64,000 nucleotides of DNA from Snuella lapsa (GCF_039539345.1 NZ_BAABCY010000055.1:1-64000); one strand, 5' to 3'. Shown: positions 35,231 to 44,572, counted from the stretch's first letter. Notes: generated from the letters alone by a model not told the origin. Numbers and translations are program-made.

Positions 35231-35485
35231 ATGGGAGAAAAGAAACAAAAGGAAAACACAAAACCTGTTTTTGTGTTCGGCAAAAAAAATTACAGGTTCA
35301 TGTTTATAGGTTTAGCCTGTATCGCTTTAGGCTTTATATTAATGGCTGGAGGCGGTAGTGACGACCCTAATGTATTCAATCCGGATATTTTCCACTGGAG
35401 ACGCATTCGCCTTGCTCCAGCGTTAATTTTATTTGGATTTGGCATTCAGGTCTATGCTATTTTGTTAAATCCAAACAAGAAGTAG
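35231..35485 (+). CDS. DUF3098 membrane protein
   Basis: Small protein of 84 residues. A charged N-terminus (GEKKQKENTKPVFVFGKKNY) is followed by two hydrophobic segments (about residues 26-42 and 62-78) with a GGGSDDPNVFNPDIF loop between them, as in the DUF3098 family found between ftsX and uppP in Bacteroidota. I use the ATG at 35231; the frame offers only a TTG two codons earlier. It ends 1 bp before the GTG of uppP, so it is tightly coupled to undecaprenyl-phosphate recycling, but its own role is unknown. Confidence 0.85.
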   Translation: MGEKKQKENTKPVFVFGKKNYRFMFIGLACIALGFILMAGGGSDDPNVFNPDIFHWRRIRLAPALILFGFGIQVYAILLNPNKK

Positions 35486-35486
35486 C

Positions 35487-36284
35487 GTGGATATAATTAA
35501 TGCTATTATCCTTGGTATTATCCAGGGCCTTACCGAATTTCTTCCTGTATCGTCAAGTGGTCATTTAGAATTAGGAAAAGCAATTCTCGGGGATCACTCT
35601 GTACCAGAAGAAAGCTTACTCTTTACTGTTGTTTTGCACTTTGCTACTGCATTGAGTACCATTATTGTTTTCAGAAAGGATGTTTTATCCATTATAAAAG
35701 GTGCTCTAAGTTTTAAATGGAACGACGATTTACAATTTATTTCTAAGATTATTGTTTCCATGATTCCAGCAGTAGTTATAGGCTTGTTTTTTGAAACACA
35801 GTTAGAATCTCTTTTTGGTGGTAACATCCTGTTGGTAGGTTTTATGTTAATCGTTACAGCAATTTTATTGTTCTTAGCCGATAAAGCCAAAGACACCAAT
35901 AAGAAAGTATCTTTTAAAAATGCTTTTGTTATTGGTATAGCACAAGCCATAGCCATGTTACCCGGGATATCTCGTTCTGGTGCTACGATTTCGACCTCTG
36001 TTTTACTGGGCAATGATAAAACGAAAGCAGCTCGTTTTTCATTTTTAATGGTAGTACCACTTATTTTTGGAAAAATAGCTAAAGACATATTAAGCGGAGA
36101 CATTTCTACCGAGAGCCAGAATTTTACAGCTTTGGCTATTGGTTTTGTAGCTGCTTTTATTGCAGGATTGTTTGCTTGTACTTGGATGATAGCACTGGTT
36201 AAAAAAAGTAAGCTTACTTATTTTGCAATTCATTGCGTTATTGTTGGATTGATTGCTATTGTTTTTTCCCTACTAAATTCCTAA
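35487..36284 (+). CDS. uppP: Undecaprenyl-diphosphate phosphatase
   Basis: Inner-membrane enzyme that dephosphorylates undecaprenyl pyrophosphate so the lipid carrier can be reused for peptidoglycan and O-antigen synthesis. The 265-residue length and about eight membrane segments are typical. The BacA/UppP motifs LPVSSSGHLELG (near residue 20) and PGISRSGATIST (near residue 157) are intact. The start codon is GTG at 35487, 1 bp after the DUF3098 stop. The truB gene starts 1 bp after its end, forming a compact operon. Confidence 0.97.
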   Translation: MDIINAIILGIIQGLTEFLPVSSSGHLELGKAILGDHSVPEESLLFTVVLHFATALSTIIVFRKDVLSIIKGALSFKWNDDLQFISKIIVSMIPAVVIGLFFETQLESLFGGNILLVGFMLIVTAILLFLADKAKDTNKKVSFKNAFVIGIAQAIAMLPGISRSGATISTSVLLGNDKTKAARFSFLMVVPLIFGKIAKDILSGDISTESQNFTALAIGFVAAFIAGLFACTWMIALVKKSKLTYFAIHCVIVGLIAIVFSLLNS

Positions 36285-36285
36285 C

Positions 36286-36987
36286 ATGCTTACAAGTGAA
36301 GATTATCTTTCTGGTCAGGTTTTGCTTATAGACAAACCGCTGCATTGGACCTCTTTTCAAGTGGTAAACAAATTACGCTGGGAAATTAGACAAGCTTTTA
36401 AAATTAAGAAAATAAAAGTAGGCCATGCAGGCACTTTAGATCCATTGGCAACAGGGCTTCTTGTTATATGTACTGGAAAAATGACCAAACAAATTGATAC
36501 GTTCCAAGGTCAGATAAAGGAATATACTGGCACTTTTGTTTTGGGCAGCACAACGCCCTCTTATGATATGGAGACTGAAGTCGACAAGACATTTCCTTCA
36601 GAACACATTACCCCAAATTTAATACGTGAGACCACTAAACTATTCCTTGGAGATATAGAACAGTTTCCTCCCTTATTCTCTGCGATAAAAAAGGATGGAA
36701 AACGTTTGTATGAATTTGCCAGAGCAGGTGAAACTGTTGAAATAAAGCCACGCACCATACACATCAAAGAATTTGAAATCACTAATATTGACGGTCTTAA
36801 TATTGATTTTAGAGTAGTTTGCAGCAAAGGCACTTACATTCGATCTTTAGCAAATGATTTTGGCAAAGCATTGCAATCGGGAGCCTACTTATCGAAACTC
36901 CGTCGGACAAAAATTGGTGATTTTGATGTTATCAATGCTGCTTCTATTGAAGATTTTATAACGGGGCTTAACAACCAAATTACTTAA
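36286..36987 (+). CDS. truB: tRNA pseudouridine(55) synthase
   Basis: Makes pseudouridine 55 in the T-loop of tRNAs. The 233-residue protein is of the short TruB type. The catalytic aspartate is D52 in GHAGTLDPLATGLL, preceded by the family-typical DKPLHWTSFQVV. The C-terminal PUA-like part is reduced, which is common in Bacteroidota. It lies one base after uppP and is probably the last gene of that operon, although a TonB-like gene follows 123 bp later. Confidence 0.96.
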   Translation: MLTSEDYLSGQVLLIDKPLHWTSFQVVNKLRWEIRQAFKIKKIKVGHAGTLDPLATGLLVICTGKMTKQIDTFQGQIKEYTGTFVLGSTTPSYDMETEVDKTFPSEHITPNLIRETTKLFLGDIEQFPPLFSAIKKDGKRLYEFARAGETVEIKPRTIHIKEFEITNIDGLNIDFRVVCSKGTYIRSLANDFGKALQSGAYLSKLRRTKIGDFDVINAASIEDFITGLNNQIT

Positions 36988-37110
36988 TTTTACGTATATT
37001 TCAATGTGTAATACTATTATCATGTCTATTTATTGCTATAGACAAACAACTGGTTAAAGGAAAAACTTTCTTTAATTTGGTGATGATAATGGATTCAATT
37101 TGATTTCGAT

Positions 37111-37827
37111 TTGAAGCTAACAAATCAACATAGAGCCCTTTTAATCACGTTTTTTATTTCCGGAACGCTAGTTATGGCTGTTTTTAACCTTAGCATAAAA
37201 AAACAGAGTGCGATGATTGCCGAAAGCTTTTACGAAATAGAGCCTGAAGAAGCATTAACCGAGGAAGAAATTAAAGTTCTTGAAGCTTTAGAGAAACTAA
37301 ATGCCAGTAAAGCTGAAACCAACGAGGCTTTTAATGAAACTCAGGAAGCCAAACATTTTGCCCAAGCATATAAGCCCATTGCGCCCCCAGAAGACTACAT
37401 CCCAAAAACAAGCAGTTTAGCAGAAGGCCCTAATACAGCTTCTAAAAGCTATGAAAACACTGAAGATTCTAAATTAAATGAAGAAGAGCTATCTAAATTC
37501 AGTAAAGTAAACGACCTTTTAAAAAAACAACAGGAAGACAGCAACAATTCGAAAAGTACGATTAGTTTTTCGTTAAAGGATCGCAACAAAATTTCCATTC
37601 CCCCTCCAGTATATCTTTGTGAAAAAGGAGGAAAGATTGTCATTAATATTACGGTTAATGCCAAAGGCAACGTTACAGATGCCTATGTAAACACTTCATC
37701 TAATTCCTCCAACGAATGTTTAAGAGAACATGCTCTGGAATATGCCAAGAAATCTACCTTTAGCTCCGATCCTAGTAACGCATCGCAAATAGGGTCTATA
37801 ACCTTTTATTTTATAGGTAAAAGTTAG
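37111..37827 (+). CDS. TonB-like C-terminal domain protein
   Basis: The 238-residue product has one N-terminal membrane anchor (residues about 8-26) and a long charged Glu/Lys/Asn-rich periplasmic linker (about 35-165). A C-terminal domain follows (GGKIVINITVNAKGNVTDAY near residue 172) with the strand pattern of TonB/TolA C-termini. It looks like an energy-transducer-type protein but lacks a proline-rich spacer and partner exbBD genes nearby. The start is a TTG (37111); no suitable ATG precedes the anchor. Its end overlaps the convergent thioredoxin-like gene by 17 bp. Confidence 0.72.
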   Translation: MKLTNQHRALLITFFISGTLVMAVFNLSIKKQSAMIAESFYEIEPEEALTEEEIKVLEALEKLNASKAETNEAFNETQEAKHFAQAYKPIAPPEDYIPKTSSLAEGPNTASKSYENTEDSKLNEEELSKFSKVNDLLKKQQEDSNNSKSTISFSLKDRNKISIPPPVYLCEKGGKIVINITVNAKGNVTDAYVNTSSNSSNECLREHALEYAKKSTFSSDPSNASQIGSITFYFIGKS

Positions 37828-38428
37828 GCTCCATATCACAAAGCATCTCGGCAACATCTTCTATAATATTCTGGCCTTTATTTTTATTATACCAATGCTG
37901 AAGGTCTTTTTTGAAATCTGGCGTTAACTTACCATACATATTTTTAAATCGACTTACATAGTTGGTTGCTTCGCTTGGTCTTGGCCCATAGGTTTTTAAA
38001 GCCTCTCCTGTTTCACTATCTATCATTATCAATTTAGGTATGGCTCGGGCTCCTCCAGTTAAAAAGGCATCCATTAGCTCAGGGTTATCATCTCGAAGTA
38101 CCACTCTTAAATTAATATAACTACTTAATGTAGCTATCTTATCTAAAGCTGGTAACATATGAGCTCCATCACCACACCAACTCTCTGCAATAACCAACCA
38201 TATAACACGATGATTAAACCTAGCTATCTTTTCCCGAGTACTTTCTGAAACCTTAATTGTCTTATCCCAACGCTTCATGCGCTGGTCGTTAAGCTTCGTA
38301 AAATCGATCCTTTCCCTGGTTTTTTCTAAACCTGTCGTTCTGCCTTCGGCAGCCAATTTCGTCATTAAATCCCTATACTCCTTATACGACATGCTACGTT
38401 GCAAACTCTCTTTTATTACGGTACTCAT
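37811..38428 (-). CDS. Thioredoxin-family protein with a single-Cys active site
   Basis: The 205-residue cytosolic protein has a thioredoxin fold. The active-site region is ESWCGDGAHMLPAL near residue 93, keeping the first Cys but replacing the second by Ala/His. It has the cis-Pro-containing ARAIPKLIM segment. Such Thioredoxin_9-like proteins are common in Bacteroidota and of unknown target. The missing resolving Cys argues against a classical disulfide reductase. I use the ATG at 38428 (MSTVIKESL), since the upstream extension looks hydrophobic only by chance. Confidence 0.82.
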   Translation of the reverse strand: MSTVIKESLQRSMSYKEYRDLMTKLAAEGRTTGLEKTRERIDFTKLNDQRMKRWDKTIKVSESTREKIARFNHRVIWLVIAESWCGDGAHMLPALDKIATLSSYINLRVVLRDDNPELMDAFLTGGARAIPKLIMIDSETGEALKTYGPRPSEATNYVSRFKNMYGKLTPDFKKDLQHWYNKNKGQNIIEDVAEMLCDMEPNFYL

Positions 38429-38534
38429 AAATATAAATTTATAGATAAGTAAATATTCAAGTTTCAAAATTAGTATCTTGCTTAGGTAATTAATATGACA
38501 TTTGTCATGCTTTAGCTCTAGAGGTCAAAACATT

Positions 38535-39107
38535 ATGAATACAAGAACAAAATGCAACTGGTGTATTGGAGATCCTTTATACGAAACTTATCATGATATA
38601 GAATGGGGCGTTCCCGTTTACGATGATGCAACTCTTTTTGAATTTCTAATTTTAGAAACTTTTCAAGCAGGATTGAGCTGGATAACCATCTTACGAAAAC
38701 GTGAAAATTTCAGAAAGGCTTTCGATAATTTTGATTACAAAAAGATAGCCAACTATAAGCAAAACAAAATTGATGCTCTTTTAAAGGATCCAGGGATTGT
38801 TAGAAACAAGCTAAAAGTAAACGCTACTGTAACCAACGCTTTGGCTTTTATAAAAATCCAGGAAGAGTTTGGTAGTTTTAGCGAATACATGTGGGGGTTT
38901 GTTGACGGTAAACCTATTAAAAATACTTGGGCATCTTTAAAAGACATCCCAGCAACCACGCCAATATCTGATGCCTTAAGTAACGATTTAAAAAAACGAG
39001 GGTTTAAGTTTGTTGGTTCTACCGTTGTTTATGCCCACATGCAAGCTACTGGTATGGTTAACGACCATATAATCGATTGCTTTAGACATAAAGAGGTTAA
39101 TCATTAG
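38535..39107 (+). CDS. tag: DNA-3-methyladenine glycosylase I
   Basis: Base-excision repair enzyme that removes 3-methyladenine from alkylated DNA. The 190-residue length is normal. Family signatures include KCNWCIGDPLYETYHDIEWG at the start (zinc-binding Cys and the substrate-pocket Glu), FEFLILETFQAGLSWITIL, and a C-terminal HMQATGMVNDHIIDCF that supplies the zinc-binding His/Cys. The ATG at 38535 (MNTRTKC) fits the family start. Its end overlaps the convergent oxidoreductase gene by 11 bp. Confidence 0.96.
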   Translation: MNTRTKCNWCIGDPLYETYHDIEWGVPVYDDATLFEFLILETFQAGLSWITILRKRENFRKAFDNFDYKKIANYKQNKIDALLKDPGIVRNKLKVNATVTNALAFIKIQEEFGSFSEYMWGFVDGKPIKNTWASLKDIPATTPISDALSNDLKKRGFKFVGSTVVYAHMQATGMVNDHIIDCFRHKEVNH

Positions 39108-40209
39108 CGTTTAATTTTACGGTTTTACCCGACTTTGCACTTTTTATTGCTGCTTCCAAAATCTCAACGACTATCATATTATTTTCAAGAGCAGTAAGGT
39201 CATTTGGTTCTAATACTACTTCATGACGTACTACTGCTTTTAACAATGAAAAGGGGTCATTAAAAGGCGGTGTTCGCTCTTCTAAATTAAAGGTCTCAGC
39301 AGTAAATCCGTCGTATCCTTTTGAAATATGAACGCGCATATCGTGTTTATTATCTGCATATATAACGCCGTTTACCCCGTAAATTTCCATATCCTTTCTT
39401 CCAATAGGCCAATTCCATGATGCTTGTATAATGGCATTAACGTTATCGTTATAAGTTAAAATTATGGTCGCATCATCATCTACTTTAGGATTATTTTCAG
39501 GTTGTTGCTGTAAGGTTACAGCTGTAACAGTAGTAGGCTTTTTGCCGTCCATTAACCAAGTGACCAAATTTGCACCATAGCAACCGAAATCGGTAATAGC
39601 TCCTCCTCCATTTTGAATGGGATCTGTTAGCCAATCTAAAAATTCTTTATTTACACCTATCTTTTTAGGCCCTTTATGCCCATCGCGTACAATAATTTTT
39701 CTAGCAGCTCCTATATAATCTTCCTTTAACAACGTATAGGCTTTATGGTTAGTAGGATACCAAGTGGTTTCATAATTGGTAAGCAAATGTATATTGTATT
39801 TCCTTGCAAGCATTTTCATTTTCTTTGCATGCGCTATACTAACGGCCAGAGGCTTTTCGACCATGACATGAATGCCTTCTGGCGCACAAACTTCAACAAC
39901 GTGTAAATGTTCATAAATAGAGCCAAAAGCAGTAACTGCTTCTGGATTTGCTACAGCAATCATCTCTTTTATGGTATTATACACCATAGACATGGAATAG
40001 CCATACTGTTGTGCATAACGTTGGGCAAGATCCTTATTAGGTTCTACAATGCCTACAATATCGATATCCTTTCGAGCCAGATCGTTAAGAATCCAATGTA
40101 CATGCGAATGAGAAAGCCCAATAACACCAACTTTTAAGGGGGCTTCTTGCGCTAATGTTGTTAGTGTTGTTAAGAAAACAAACCATATGAAACACGTCTT
40201 TTTAATCAT
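39097..40209 (-). CDS. Exported Gfo/Idh/MocA family oxidoreductase
   Basis: The 370-residue protein has a Sec signal peptide (residues 1-20, ending TLAQE). The mature part begins directly with a Rossmann fold (LKVGVIGLSHSHVHWIL) and continues with EKPLAVSIAHAKKMK, the family's catalytic Lys-Pro motif. A C-terminal alpha/beta substrate domain follows. Related enzymes oxidise or reduce sugars and polyols with NAD(P). Export of such an enzyme is common in Bacteroidota and implies a tightly bound cofactor. No sugar-uptake genes are adjacent, so the substrate is open. Confidence 0.88.
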   Translation of the reverse strand: MIKKTCFIWFVFLTTLTTLAQEAPLKVGVIGLSHSHVHWILNDLARKDIDIVGIVEPNKDLAQRYAQQYGYSMSMVYNTIKEMIAVANPEAVTAFGSIYEHLHVVEVCAPEGIHVMVEKPLAVSIAHAKKMKMLARKYNIHLLTNYETTWYPTNHKAYTLLKEDYIGAARKIIVRDGHKGPKKIGVNKEFLDWLTDPIQNGGGAITDFGCYGANLVTWLMDGKKPTTVTAVTLQQQPENNPKVDDDATIILTYNDNVNAIIQASWNWPIGRKDMEIYGVNGVIYADNKHDMRVHISKGYDGFTAETFNLEERTPPFNDPFSLLKAVVRHEVVLEPNDLTALENNMIVVEILEAAIKSAKSGKTVKLNAND

Positions 40210-40248
40210 TCCAATTTTATTTATTTGCTAGGGAAAACTATTTTAATG

Positions 40249-40881
40249 TTACACAGCTCTCATGTATTTCAAAAATAAGCCTCTCGGTATCTCTTCGGCT
40301 CCTAAACTCTCTAAATGAACGGTGTACACCTGGCAATCTATTAAATTATAATTACTGTTTTTAATAAAGGTAATAAAACCCGCTTTACTGGCATTACTTT
40401 CTTTTGTAAACATACTTTCGCCACAAAATATATTATTCCCTAAATCAATCCCATATAATCCGGCTACCAAGACATCTCCTTTCCATACCTCCACCGATTT
40501 AGCATATCCCATTTCATGCAATCCTACATAGGCACTAATCATGTCATCGGTTATCCAAGTACCTGACTGCCCTTCTCGCTTCACAACAGCACACTCTTTT
40601 ATGACTTCTTTAAACGCCTTATTTACCGTTACTTCATAGCTACAATTACGTAACACTTGCTTCATACTTTTAGAAATCTTTAGTTTTTCAGGAAACAAAA
40701 CAAAACGTGGATCTGGCGACCACCATAAAATTGGTTCTCCTTTACAAAACCATGGAAAAATTCCGCTTTTATAAGCGTATAACAAACGGCTAACGGATAG
40801 ATCGCCCCCTACAGCCAACAAACCTTCTTGTGTTGCTTCAGTTACATCTGGGAACCATATGTCTTTTGTTAGGTACTGCAT
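40249..40881 (-). CDS. aat: Leucyl/phenylalanyl-tRNA--protein transferase
   Basis: Transfers Leu or Phe from tRNA to proteins with N-terminal Lys or Arg, marking them for ClpS/ClpAP-type degradation (N-end rule). The 210-residue length is typical. Signatures are YKSGIFPWFCKGEPILWWSP near residues 33-52, DPRFVLFPE, and GLYGIDLGNNIFCGESMFT near 147-165. It is the last gene of a short leftward set that includes the DUF3127 gene upstream, with a terminator between them, so transcription is probably separate. Confidence 0.96.
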   Translation of the reverse strand: MQYLTKDIWFPDVTEATQEGLLAVGGDLSVSRLLYAYKSGIFPWFCKGEPILWWSPDPRFVLFPEKLKISKSMKQVLRNCSYEVTVNKAFKEVIKECAVVKREGQSGTWITDDMISAYVGLHEMGYAKSVEVWKGDVLVAGLYGIDLGNNIFCGESMFTKESNASKAGFITFIKNSNYNLIDCQVYTVHLESLGAEEIPRGLFLKYMRAV

Positions 40882-40898
40882 TTAATTATTTTCTAAAA

Positions 40899-40936
40899 AA
40901 ACAGCAGCCCCAATGCTAATAACATTGAGGCTGTTT
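40899..40936 (-). terminator. Terminator of the DUF3127 gene
   Basis: On the minus strand AGCC-CAATG pairs with CATTG-GGCT around a 7-base loop, followed by a short T-rich run. It lies between the DUF3127 stop and the aat start. Confidence 0.7.
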
Positions 40937-40976
40937 AAATCTTTTAAATCAGGATACTTTTTGCATCCTTAATTAT

Positions 40977-41354
40977 TTAAAACGGCAAATCGTCGTGCTC
41001 GTCCTCATTCAAATTTCCTGCTGGCTCAAAGGCATCGGCTGGAGGAACGGGAGGCATATTCCCTCCGCTTGCATCGGCTTGTAAAGCCTCTATACGCCAA
41101 CCTTGAATGGAATTAAAGTATTTCGTTTCCCCTTGTGGGTTTACCCACTCTCTACCTCTTAAATTAATACTTACCTTTACTTGTTGACCTACTTGATAGC
41201 TATTTAGTAAATCGGTTTTATCTTGAATAAATTCAATCATAATATGTTGTGGGTACTGCTCATCAGTAGTTACAACAATTTCTCTTTTTCTAAACCCGTT
41301 ACTTCCAAAAGTTTGGGTTTCTCCTATCATTTTTACGCTTCCTTGAACTTCCAT
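40977..41354 (-). CDS. DUF3127 OB-fold protein
   Basis: A 125-residue cytosolic protein. Residues 1-90 have the strand pattern of an OB-fold (VQGSVKMIGETQTFGSNGF, QVKVSINLRGREWVNPQGE), and the tail is acidic (NEDEHDDLPF). The acidic tip is like that of single-stranded DNA-binding proteins, which use it to recruit partners. The DUF3127 family is widespread in Bacteroidota and of unproven function; a nucleic-acid role is inference. It is 33 bp downstream of the flavin-reductase-like gene on the same strand. Confidence 0.85.
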   Translation of the reverse strand: MEVQGSVKMIGETQTFGSNGFRKREIVVTTDEQYPQHIMIEFIQDKTDLLNSYQVGQQVKVSINLRGREWVNPQGETKYFNSIQGWRIEALQADASGGNMPPVPPADAFEPAGNLNEDEHDDLPF

Positions 41355-41387
41355 TAATTATAATTTATATCTATTATTTAATTTACA

Positions 41388-42257
41388 CTAACTTAATAAA
41401 ATTTTCCATGCACTATCCACATCACCATAACTTAAATAATTACGTGCCAAAATATGTTTTTCCCTGTGGGTCGATTTCTTAATATCTGGATATCTGGCTT
41501 CTAGTCCCCCTATAAAATTTTTCACCATGTTAGGTGTTGGTAAGGATTCTACATTTCCTAACATACCCAAATCATTACCTGTTAAAATCATACTATTCTT
41601 AACATGATCTGGAAAACTATCTACGCCTATTCCCAAGCTAGACAAAGGCTTAGGTATTTTAAAAAAACCTTTATTTGCACGACTGTAATAACTCCCACCC
41701 GCTCTGGCTACTAGATCCAGTTTTTCCTGATTGATGGATTCATCGTCATTAAGCACATCGGTATTTATATGTAATTTTACAACTTCACATATAATTAAAT
41801 TACCTGCTCCTCCCTCTGTTCCAAGCTTAATAATATCATTAACCTTACATTCAAACTGCACTGGCGATTCCAAAACACGAAAAGGCTTTACAATATCCGA
41901 TTTCAACATTGTTAACCCTGTCTTATCAAACTCATTAACTCCCGTATCATATTCCGTACTACTTAAAGACATTTGATAAACTATATCATAACTAACAACG
42001 TTTATCACTACTTCCTTTACCACTTCAACATTCTCTAAAGTATGTTTTGTTGTATTATCCCGAACACGGCGCGATGGCGAAAAAATTAATATTGGCGGAT
42101 TTGCACTAAAAACATTAAAAAAACTAAAGGGCGACAAATTTGGCCTTCCATTTTTGTCCACTGTACTTGCAAAAGCAATAGGTCTAGGTGCTACCGCACT
42201 TAACAGATAACTGTGCAATTTACTGGTTGACAAACTGTTTGGATCAAACGACCTCAT
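41388..42257 (-). CDS. Flavin reductase-like (FMN-binding split barrel) protein
   Basis: The 289-residue protein's N-terminal 190 residues form a flavin-reductase-like split barrel (APRPIAFASTVDKNGRPNLS, FFNVFSANPPILIFSPSR). The C-terminal 90 residues are a family-specific extension with conserved glycines. It probably binds FMN or FAD and uses NAD(P)H, or acts as a flavin-dependent oxidoreductase of unknown substrate. It is transcribed leftward, probably with the DUF3127 gene. Confidence 0.88.
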   Translation of the reverse strand: MRSFDPNSLSTSKLHSYLLSAVAPRPIAFASTVDKNGRPNLSPFSFFNVFSANPPILIFSPSRRVRDNTTKHTLENVEVVKEVVINVVSYDIVYQMSLSSTEYDTGVNEFDKTGLTMLKSDIVKPFRVLESPVQFECKVNDIIKLGTEGGAGNLIICEVVKLHINTDVLNDDESINQEKLDLVARAGGSYYSRANKGFFKIPKPLSSLGIGVDSFPDHVKNSMILTGNDLGMLGNVESLPTPNMVKNFIGGLEARYPDIKKSTHREKHILARNYLSYGDVDSAWKILLS

Positions 42258-42352
42258 TCACCTTTTAATTTCCACAAAGCTAATTAAAATATTCATTAAA
42301 AATTAATCATGATTTTATTATTAGTTCACATCCACAAAATTTCTATATCCAT

Positions 42353-42460
42353 TCTTTAATTCGATAATCGAGATTTATATATCCAGAGGGCTCCCTAGAA
42401 ATCAAAAAAATAATTTCCTACAAATGCCTCATGAACTTGTACCGAAGCAGTTAAATTATA
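42353..42460 (+). repeat. Dispersed repeat, copy near 42.4 kb
   Basis: About 105 bp align to 51143-51250, with identical blocks TCGATAATCGAGATTTATAT and ATAATTTCCT. Within it TCGATAATCGA is a perfect palindrome. The 3' hairpin seen in the 51-kb copy (CTACCTCG/CGAGGTAG) is decayed here. It lies between divergent genes. Confidence 0.8.
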
Positions 42461-42542
42461 AATAATACATTTCCCAGTGTATTGCGCAATAATTTTAACA
42501 GATTTACATTATATTACATGTTAATTCTATTTATACAGATTA

Positions 42543-43700
42543 ATGGTCTTTACAAAACATAGAAATACCTTTCGTTGGATTATTATTATTATTTCGTTTG
42601 GTATTGTGTCCCTTATTTTATGGAATACTTATTCTTTTTTCCAGCACTTTAAGAAAGAGGAGCGTATAAAAATGGAAAATTTATCCATAGCGCAAATGAA
42701 TTTACTTAAAGATACCAATCTTGAAAATGATATTGGCGAATTAACACTACAAGTTCTTAATAGCAATGCAACAACTCCAATGCTGCTTATAAATGCTAAT
42801 GGGAATATAGAAAGCTTCTTTAACATTGACGAAGAAAAAATTAAAGACGATGCCTTTGTAAAAAAGACCATAAACCAATTTAAAAGAGAAAACACGCCTA
42901 TAGATGTTATTGTTGGAGGCAAAAAGGTTAGCACAATATACTATGGCAACTCGCCTTTATTGAACAAATTAAAATATTACCCTCTCGCCCTGTTACTAAT
43001 CATCTTTCTTTTCGTGGTGGTATTATTCCTTTTTTATAAGAGTTCTAAAAACGCAACACAAAACAAACTATGGTCTGGAATGGCTAAAGAAACAGCCCAT
43101 CAAATTGGCACGCCTTTATCATCGTTGATCGGTTGGACTGAAATTTTAAAGTCTGAAAACGTCAATCCCGACTATATTTTTGAAATAGAGAAAGACATAG
43201 ATCGGTTGCAAACCATTACCGAACGTTTTAGTAAAATTGGATCGACTCCTACTTTAGAGGTTGTTAATATTATTGAAGAAACCATCAATTCGTATGATTA
43301 CTTAAAATCAAGATCATCAAAACTAATAGATTTTGAACTCATTACACCTGAAGAGCCTATTTTTGTAAATTTAAACAAACAGTTGTACAGTTGGACAATC
43401 GAAAATCTCGTTAAAAATGCCATCGATGCCATGAAAGGAAGAGGTAAGCTTACTGTTGAGATCTCTGAATTGGAAGACACCATAAAAGTAAGTGTAACCG
43501 ACACTGGCAAAGGCATACACAAAAAATTGTTCAATAAAATTTTTGAACCTGGGTATACAACCAAAAAACGCGGATGGGGCTTAGGACTTTCTTTAACCCA
43601 GCGTATTATTGAGGATTTCCATAACGGAAAGATAAGTGTACTTCAGTCTGAAATAGATAAAGGAACTACTATACAAATTGCGTTAGAGCGCGCGCTATAA
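42543..43700 (+). CDS. Membrane sensor histidine kinase
   Basis: The 385-residue protein has TM1 (about 12-30), a periplasmic sensor region (31-143), TM2 (about 146-165), a HisKA-like dimerisation helix with the phospho-acceptor H186 in MAKETAHQIGTPLSSLIGW, and a HATPase domain with N-box ENLVKNAIDAMKG, G1 box DTGKGI and G2 region RGWGLGLSL. It lacks HAMP and PAS domains. No response-regulator gene is adjacent, so the partner is elsewhere. Its 3' end overlaps the convergent HIT gene by 6 bp. Confidence 0.92.
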   Translation: MVFTKHRNTFRWIIIIISFGIVSLILWNTYSFFQHFKKEERIKMENLSIAQMNLLKDTNLENDIGELTLQVLNSNATTPMLLINANGNIESFFNIDEEKIKDDAFVKKTINQFKRENTPIDVIVGGKKVSTIYYGNSPLLNKLKYYPLALLLIIFLFVVVLFLFYKSSKNATQNKLWSGMAKETAHQIGTPLSSLIGWTEILKSENVNPDYIFEIEKDIDRLQTITERFSKIGSTPTLEVVNIIEETINSYDYLKSRSSKLIDFELITPEEPIFVNLNKQLYSWTIENLVKNAIDAMKGRGKLTVEISELEDTIKVSVTDTGKGIHKKLFNKIFEPGYTTKKRGWGLGLSLTQRIIEDFHNGKISVLQSEIDKGTTIQIALERAL

Positions 43701-44084
43701 TTTGTCCTTAATGGCTTTAGCTACATCTTCAAACTCACTAGGAGTTAACTTAGCTTTTTGGATAAACCGGGCATCCTCCATACTATGCAATGGTATAAGG
43801 TGCACATGTACATGCGGTACTTCCAAACCAATTACCGACACCCCTACTCGCTTGCAGGGTATTGCCTTCTCAATAGCTATAGCTACGCGTCTTGAAAAAG
43901 CCATTAATCCATTATAAGTGACTTCGTCCAAATCAAAAAGTTTATCGACTTCTTTTTTAGGAATACATAGTGTATGACCTTTACTATTTGGGTTTACATC
44001 CAAAAATGCCAAAAAATCATCTGTTTCGGCTACTTTATAACACGGAATCTCTCCCTTAACTATTTTAGTAAAAATTGAAGCCAT
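43695..44084 (-). CDS. HIT family protein (histidine triad nucleotide hydrolase)
   Basis: A 129-residue cytosolic protein with the histidine triad VPHVHVHLIPL near residues 88-98 and the N-terminal IFTKIVKGEIPCYKVAE of the HIT (Hint/HinT) family. Members hydrolyse adenylated compounds such as AMP-lysine or diadenosine polyphosphates. The pairing with greA immediately upstream (14-bp gap) is common in Bacteroidota. Confidence 0.94.
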   Translation of the reverse strand: MASIFTKIVKGEIPCYKVAETDDFLAFLDVNPNSKGHTLCIPKKEVDKLFDLDEVTYNGLMAFSRRVAIAIEKAIPCKRVGVSVIGLEVPHVHVHLIPLHSMEDARFIQKAKLTPSEFEDVAKAIKDKL

Positions 44085-44098
44085 GTGCTATACTATTT

Positions 44099-44572
44099 TT
44101 AACGGGATATTTCTATAATATCAAACTTTACAATACCATTGGGCACCTTAATTTCGGCGACATCACCAACTGACTTCCCTAACAAACCTTTTCCTATAGG
44201 CGAGTTAACCGAAATTTTTCCTGAAGCTAAATTGGCTTCACTCTCAGCAACCAAAGTATAAGTCACTTCCATACCATTGGTCTGGTTCTTAATTTTTACT
44301 TTAGAAAGCACCAAAACCTTTGAAGTATCTAACTGCGATTCATCAATAACACGTGCATTTGACAAGGTTTCTTCCAACTTCGATATTTTCATTTCCAATA
44401 AGCCTTGTGCTTCTTTAGCGGCATCATATTCGGCATTCTCACTTAAATCGCCTTTATCTCGCGCTTCAGCAATGGCCTGCGATGCTTTAGGACGTTCTAT
44501 ATCTTTAAGGTGGTTTAACTCATCTCTTAATTTTTTTAATCCTTCTGGTGTATAGTAAGATACTTTACTCAT
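44099..44572 (-). CDS. greA: Transcription elongation factor GreA
   Basis: Rescues backtracked RNA polymerase by stimulating cleavage of the nascent RNA. The 157-residue length is normal. The N-terminal coiled coil carries the tip residues in RDKGDLSENAEYDAAKEAQG near residues 38-57, and the C-terminal FKBP-like domain includes PIGKGLLGKSVGD. It is the first gene of a greA-HIT unit. Confidence 0.98.
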   Translation of the reverse strand: MSKVSYYTPEGLKKLRDELNHLKDIERPKASQAIAEARDKGDLSENAEYDAAKEAQGLLEMKISKLEETLSNARVIDESQLDTSKVLVLSKVKIKNQTNGMEVTYTLVAESEANLASGKISVNSPIGKGLLGKSVGDVAEIKVPNGIVKFDIIEISR

